Source of the DNA: Arcobacter sp. UBA7394
GTDB taxonomy: Bacteria; Campylobacterota; Campylobacteria; Campylobacterales; Arcobacteraceae
Length of the DNA: 8,845 nt
Reading direction: 5' to 3'
Assembly (NCBI GenBank): GCA_002470185.1
Contig: DKNG01000086.1
Location: forward strand, 1 to 8,845
The translations under genes and the position numbers were made by a program. The notes below the pieces were generated by a model, which was not told where the DNA came from, made no database searches, and saw nothing but the letters and a program-made list of their open reading frames with translations. Every line of letters starts with the position of its first letter. Within the stretch, counting starts at the first letter, position 1. Of the stretch, positions 6,424 to 8,845 are shown in pieces.

Positions 6424-7347
6424 CTATGCCTTCGCAAACTTATTTTCTTGTTCCATATTTTCAATCTCTTCAGTACCTGTAATTAGTACATTACGATCCA
6501 CTTTTATTATTTCATCTTCTATTTTTTCTGGATATACTACATGATTTAAAATATGTTTAATACAGTTTATTCTTGCTTTTTTCTTATTGTCACTTCTAAT
6601 TACTGTCCATGGAGCAATATCTGTATTAGATGACATTAACATAGAAAATTTTGCAATTGTATATTTATCCCAATATTTTTGTGATTCTTTATCAACTGGA
6701 GATAATTTGTATTGTTTTAAAGGATCTGTTTCTCTTTTTTTGAATCTTAGTGCTTGTTCTTTTTTTGAAACTGAGAAATAATACTTCATTAAAACAACAC
6801 CTGATTTAACAAGCATTTTTTCAAACTCTGGAACTTCTCGTAAGAATTCATGGTGTTCTTCTGTAGTACAAAATCCCATAACAGGTTCAACCCCACCCCT
6901 GTTATACCATGATCTATCAAATAATACAATCTCACCAGCACTTGGAAGGTATTGTGTATATCTCTGAAAATACCATTGTGTTTTTTCAATATCACTTGGT
7001 TTTTCAAGTGCAACTACTCTAGCTCCCCTTGGATTTAAATGTTCTGTAATTCTTTTGATAGTACCACCTTTGCCCGCAGCATCTCTACCTTCAAAAATCA
7101 TCAGAACTTTTAGTCCTTTTTCTTTTACATGATTTTGGAATTTTAATAACTCAATTTGTAAAGTTGTTAATTCTCTTTCGTACTCTAAAGTCTCTTTTTT
7201 AACCCATATTTGAACTTTTTTGTCTTTGTACTTTAATTCATTTCTTTTTCTATTTTTATCTTTAGAGTTATGTTTAACTGATTCTTCAGTATCAATCTCA
7301 TCCATATCTTTAAATTCGCTATTAATGATTTCTCTCTCCTGCCCCAT
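6424..7347 (-). CDS. ppk2: Polyphosphate kinase 2
   Basis: A second PPK2 paralog (307 residues) lies directly upstream of the other in the operon. Key motifs: Walker A GRDAAGKGG (87-95), Walker B EIVLFDRSWYNR (139-150), the conserved GVEPVMGFC stretch (152-160) and lid KKRETDPLKQYKLS (203-216). It is thus probably an active class I-type enzyme using polyphosphate to make GTP or ATP, or the reverse. The first 50 residues are highly charged and of low complexity (Asp/Glu then Lys/Arg); the other paralog's DNA-binding-like extension is absent. Its ATG at 7345-7347 has AAGGTG 4 bases upstream and lies 17 bases after nspC, so it is co-transcribed. The two paralogs are clearly diverged outside the motifs, so this is not a recent duplication. 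Confidence 0.94.
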   Translation of the reverse strand: MGQEREIINSEFKDMDEIDTEESVKHNSKDKNRKRNELKYKDKKVQIWVKKETLEYERELTTLQIELLKFQNHVKEKGLKVLMIFEGRDAAGKGGTIKRITEHLNPRGARVVALEKPSDIEKTQWYFQRYTQYLPSAGEIVLFDRSWYNRGGVEPVMGFCTTEEHHEFLREVPEFEKMLVKSGVVLMKYYFSVSKKEQALRFKKRETDPLKQYKLSPVDKESQKYWDKYTIAKFSMLMSSNTDIAPWTVIRSDNKKKARINCIKHILNHVVYPEKIEDEIIKVDRNVLITGTEEIENMEQENKFAKA

Positions 7348-7364
7348 TTTTCACCTTTTTTATG

Positions 7365-8510
7365 TTATGAAAGTCTCACTTTATAATTATTATAGCCAAA
7401 ATTGTTTACAATTTGGTAACAATTCTCGTTCTTTTTTATCACAATAGATGGTAACTTTATACCATTGAAGGTAGTTGTTTTTACCATTGTATAGTGAATC
7501 ATATCTTCTAAGATAATCTTATCACCTACTTCTAATGGTTTATCAAAAGAGTAATCACCTATAATATCTCCAGCAAGGCAAGTATTTCCCCCTAGTCTAT
7601 ATGTAAACTCTTTTTCATTAGCATTTAGAGCACCTCTAATATCAGCTTTATAAGGCATTGCCAAAGTATCAGGCATATGTGCTTCAGCAGAGGTATCCAA
7701 AATGGCAATATTCATTCCATTATTTACAATATCTAAAACAGTAGCCATTAGGTACCCTGTTTGCCACCCTACTGCTTCACCTGGTTCTAAATATACTTCT
7801 AAATGTGGATATCTATTTTTGAACTCTTTTAAGGTAGTTATTAAACCCTCAACATCATAATCTTCTCTTGTAATATGATGCCCACCACCAAAATTAACCC
7901 ATTTCATTTCAGCTAAATATTCACCAAAGTTCTCTTCAAAATTTTTAAGTGCTCCTTGAAGTGCATCTACATTTTGTTCACATAAAGCATGAAAATGCAA
8001 ACCATCAATATTTTCTAATTGTGTATCATCAAAATTAGCTTTTGTAATTCCAAGCCGTGAGAATGCTCCACAAGGATTATATAAATCTACCTCAACAGAT
8101 GAATACTCAGGATTTACTCTAAGTCCTATAGATGTTTTTCCTATAGCTTTATGTTTTAATAGCTTTAGTTGATTAAATGAGTTAAATACCACATGATTTG
8201 ATAAAGATACAATTTCATCAAACTCTTCTTCTTTAAAAGCAGGAGAATAAGTATGTACTTCTCCCCCAAATTCTTCTTTTGCAAGTATTGCTTCATGAAG
8301 ACCTGATGCACAACACCCTTTTAGGTATTTTTTACATAAATCAAAAGTTGAGTGCAGTGCAAAACCTTTTAGAGCTAAAAGAATATTTACATCTGCTTCA
8401 TCTTGTACTTTTTTTAATAACTTTAGATTATTTTCTAATAAGTTCTCTTCACATACATAACTAGGACTTGGTAAGTCCTCAAATTTTTCTACAAAATCAA
8501 TCTTCTTCAA
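7365..8510 (-). CDS. nspC: Carboxynorspermidine/carboxyspermidine decarboxylase
   Basis: This PLP enzyme carries out the last step of the alternative polyamine pathway, decarboxylating carboxynorspermidine or carboxyspermidine. It has the alanine-racemase fold. Visible landmarks (counting from TTG at 8519) are the PLP lysine Lys51 in [16 protein letters not shown] (175-182), the phosphate loop NFGGGHH (209-215), YLEPGEAV (243-250) and the active-site GNTCLAGD with Cys314. Length (about 381-384) is normal. No ATG is available: candidate starts are TTG at 8519 or TTG at 8510. I prefer 8510, since GAGGA (8526-8522) is 11 bases away from it but only 2 from 8519. Either way the gene overlaps the end of rubredoxin, so coupled translation is likely. 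Carboxynorspermidine dehydrogenase is not in the window. Confidence 0.93.
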   Translation of the reverse strand: MKKIDFVEKFEDLPSPSYVCEENLLENNLKLLKKVQDEADVNILLALKGFALHSTFDLCKKYLKGCCASGLHEAILAKEEFGGEVHTYSPAFKEEEFDEIVSLSNHVVFNSFNQLKLLKHKAIGKTSIGLRVNPEYSSVEVDLYNPCGAFSRLGITKANFDDTQLENIDGLHFHALCEQNVDALQGALKNFEENFGEYLAEMKWVNFGGGHHITREDYDVEGLITTLKEFKNRYPHLEVYLEPGEAVGWQTGYLMATVLDIVNNGMNIAILDTSAEAHMPDTLAMPYKADIRGALNANEKEFTYRLGGNTCLAGDIIGDYSFDKPLEVGDKIILEDMIHYTMVKTTTFNGIKLPSIVIKKNENCYQIVNNFGYNNYKVRLS

Positions 8511-8664
8511 AGGGTTCAAAATCCTCTTTATTTACTCCGCAATCTGGACATTCCCAATCATCTGGAATATCTTCAAATGCAGTTCCGGGTTCGATCCCGC
8601 TATCTGGATCACCTAAGGCTGGATCATATATATAATCACATGATGTACAAACATATTTTTGCAT
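8497..8664 (-). CDS. Rubredoxin
   Basis: This 55-residue protein begins [14 protein letters not shown] and has the two rubredoxin knuckles: CTSC (Cys6, Cys9) and CPDC (Cys39, Cys42). Between them lie the typical [22 protein letters not shown] stretch (split here as YDPALGDP, residues 13-20, and [13 protein letters not shown], 22-34) and Trp38. The four cysteines hold one iron as Fe(Cys)4, making a small cytoplasmic one-electron carrier, often involved in oxygen or peroxide detoxification. The ATG has a very strong ribosome site, GAGGAGG (8676-8670), 5 bases upstream. It is the first gene of the operon with nspC and two ppk2 genes. The tail after Cys42 is acidic (EDFEPFEED). Its redox partner is not in the window. 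Confidence 0.96.
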   Translation of the reverse strand: MQKYVCTSCDYIYDPALGDPDSGIEPGTAFEDIPDDWECPDCGVNKEDFEPFEED

Positions 8665-8669
8665 AATAT

Positions 8670-8698
8670 CCTCCTCATATTTGAATAAGAATATTATA
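8670..8698 (-). promoter_or_regulatory. Promoter -10 and strong ribosome site of the rubredoxin operon
   Basis: On the minus strand a perfect TATAAT (8698-8693) lies upstream of the ribosome site GAGGAGG (8676-8670), giving a leader of about 20-25 bases. The DNA further upstream is AT-rich without a clear -35 box, as expected in this group. This is the only convincing promoter for the four-gene operon. Confidence 0.65.
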
Positions 8699-8799
8699 CA
8701 ATTTTTATAAATATAATAATACTAAAATTAAAAATTAATTATTTTTTTTACTAATTCTTAATTTTACTATTTTTAATGATAAAAGAAGAACGAAGAAAA

Positions 8800-8822
8800 C
8801 CTTGCACTATAAAAGCGCAAGG
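8800..8822. terminator. Short hairpin near the window edge, possible terminator
   Basis: CCTTGC (8800-8805) pairs with GCAAGG (8817-8822) around an 11-base loop. Read on the minus strand it is followed by a T-rich stretch beginning TTTTCTTCG, so it may end a minus-strand gene that lies beyond 8845. The T-tract is interrupted and the stem short. Bases 8700-8799 are AT-rich and show no gene. Confidence 0.4.
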
Positions 8823-8845
8823 AAAACATAAATGTTTATTTTCTA

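Noticed and set aside
8808..8813. TATAAA as a plus-strand promoter -10
   Set aside because: It lies in a hairpin loop and would place the transcript start on the only candidate ribosome site; chance is likely in AT-rich DNA.
8832..8845. Start of a plus-strand gene (ATG at 8832 with AAGGA at 8819-8823)
   Set aside because: Only four codons are visible, and the ribosome-site-like bases are part of the hairpin at 8800-8822, so it cannot be supported.

Overview
The window looks like chromosomal DNA from a member of the Campylobacterota, most likely the Arcobacter group. This is an inference from the strongly AT-rich composition, the conserved tig-clpP-def gene order, a peptide deformylase with the AAIQ form of motif 1, a chemoreceptor paired with a separate Aer-type PAS protein, and carboxynorspermidine decarboxylase. 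No rRNA, tRNA, CRISPR array or insertion sequence was seen. All genes are tightly packed, and no stretch over 300 bases lacks a gene.

Layout. (1) Bases 1-525, + strand: the last codons of a methyl-accepting chemotaxis protein, then a stand-alone FAD-type PAS protein; together they resemble an Aer receptor split in two (CetA/CetB-like energy taxis). (2) 650-1021, +: a small zinc-ribbon membrane protein of unknown function. (3) 1044-3482, -: tig, clpP and def in transcription order, a set acting on newly made proteins. (4) 3573-5279, +: a large membrane protein that joins a BatB-like von Willebrand A domain to a BatC-like TPR domain with a Lys/Glu-rich tail; it starts with TTG and is divergent from tig. 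(5) 5299-8664, -: an operon transcribed rubredoxin, nspC, ppk2, ppk2. Rubredoxin is only 55 codons long, and nspC overlaps its end. The two polyphosphate kinase 2 paralogs are separated only by a double amber stop. The last one carries an N-terminal extension resembling the arm-type DNA-binding domain of tyrosine recombinases. (6) 8700-8845: AT-rich intergenic DNA with a short hairpin.

Both convergent junctions hold notable structures. A long bipartite AT-rich hairpin spans the junction of the zinc-ribbon gene and def. A textbook 12-bp stem plus T-tract, oriented to stop the ppk2 operon, lies inside the last codons of the opposing VWA/TPR gene.

How the genes work together: trigger factor, ClpP and deformylase cover folding, degradation and N-terminal processing of nascent proteins. 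The rubredoxin-nspC-ppk2-ppk2 operon puts an iron redox carrier, the last step of norspermidine/spermidine synthesis and polyphosphate-nucleotide metabolism under one apparent promoter; any functional link between polyamine and polyphosphate is speculation. Nothing seen amounts to a clearly new multi-gene system. The strongest novelty candidates are the DNA-binding-like extension on PPK2 and the BatB-BatC fusion lying away from any moxR or DUF58 partner.
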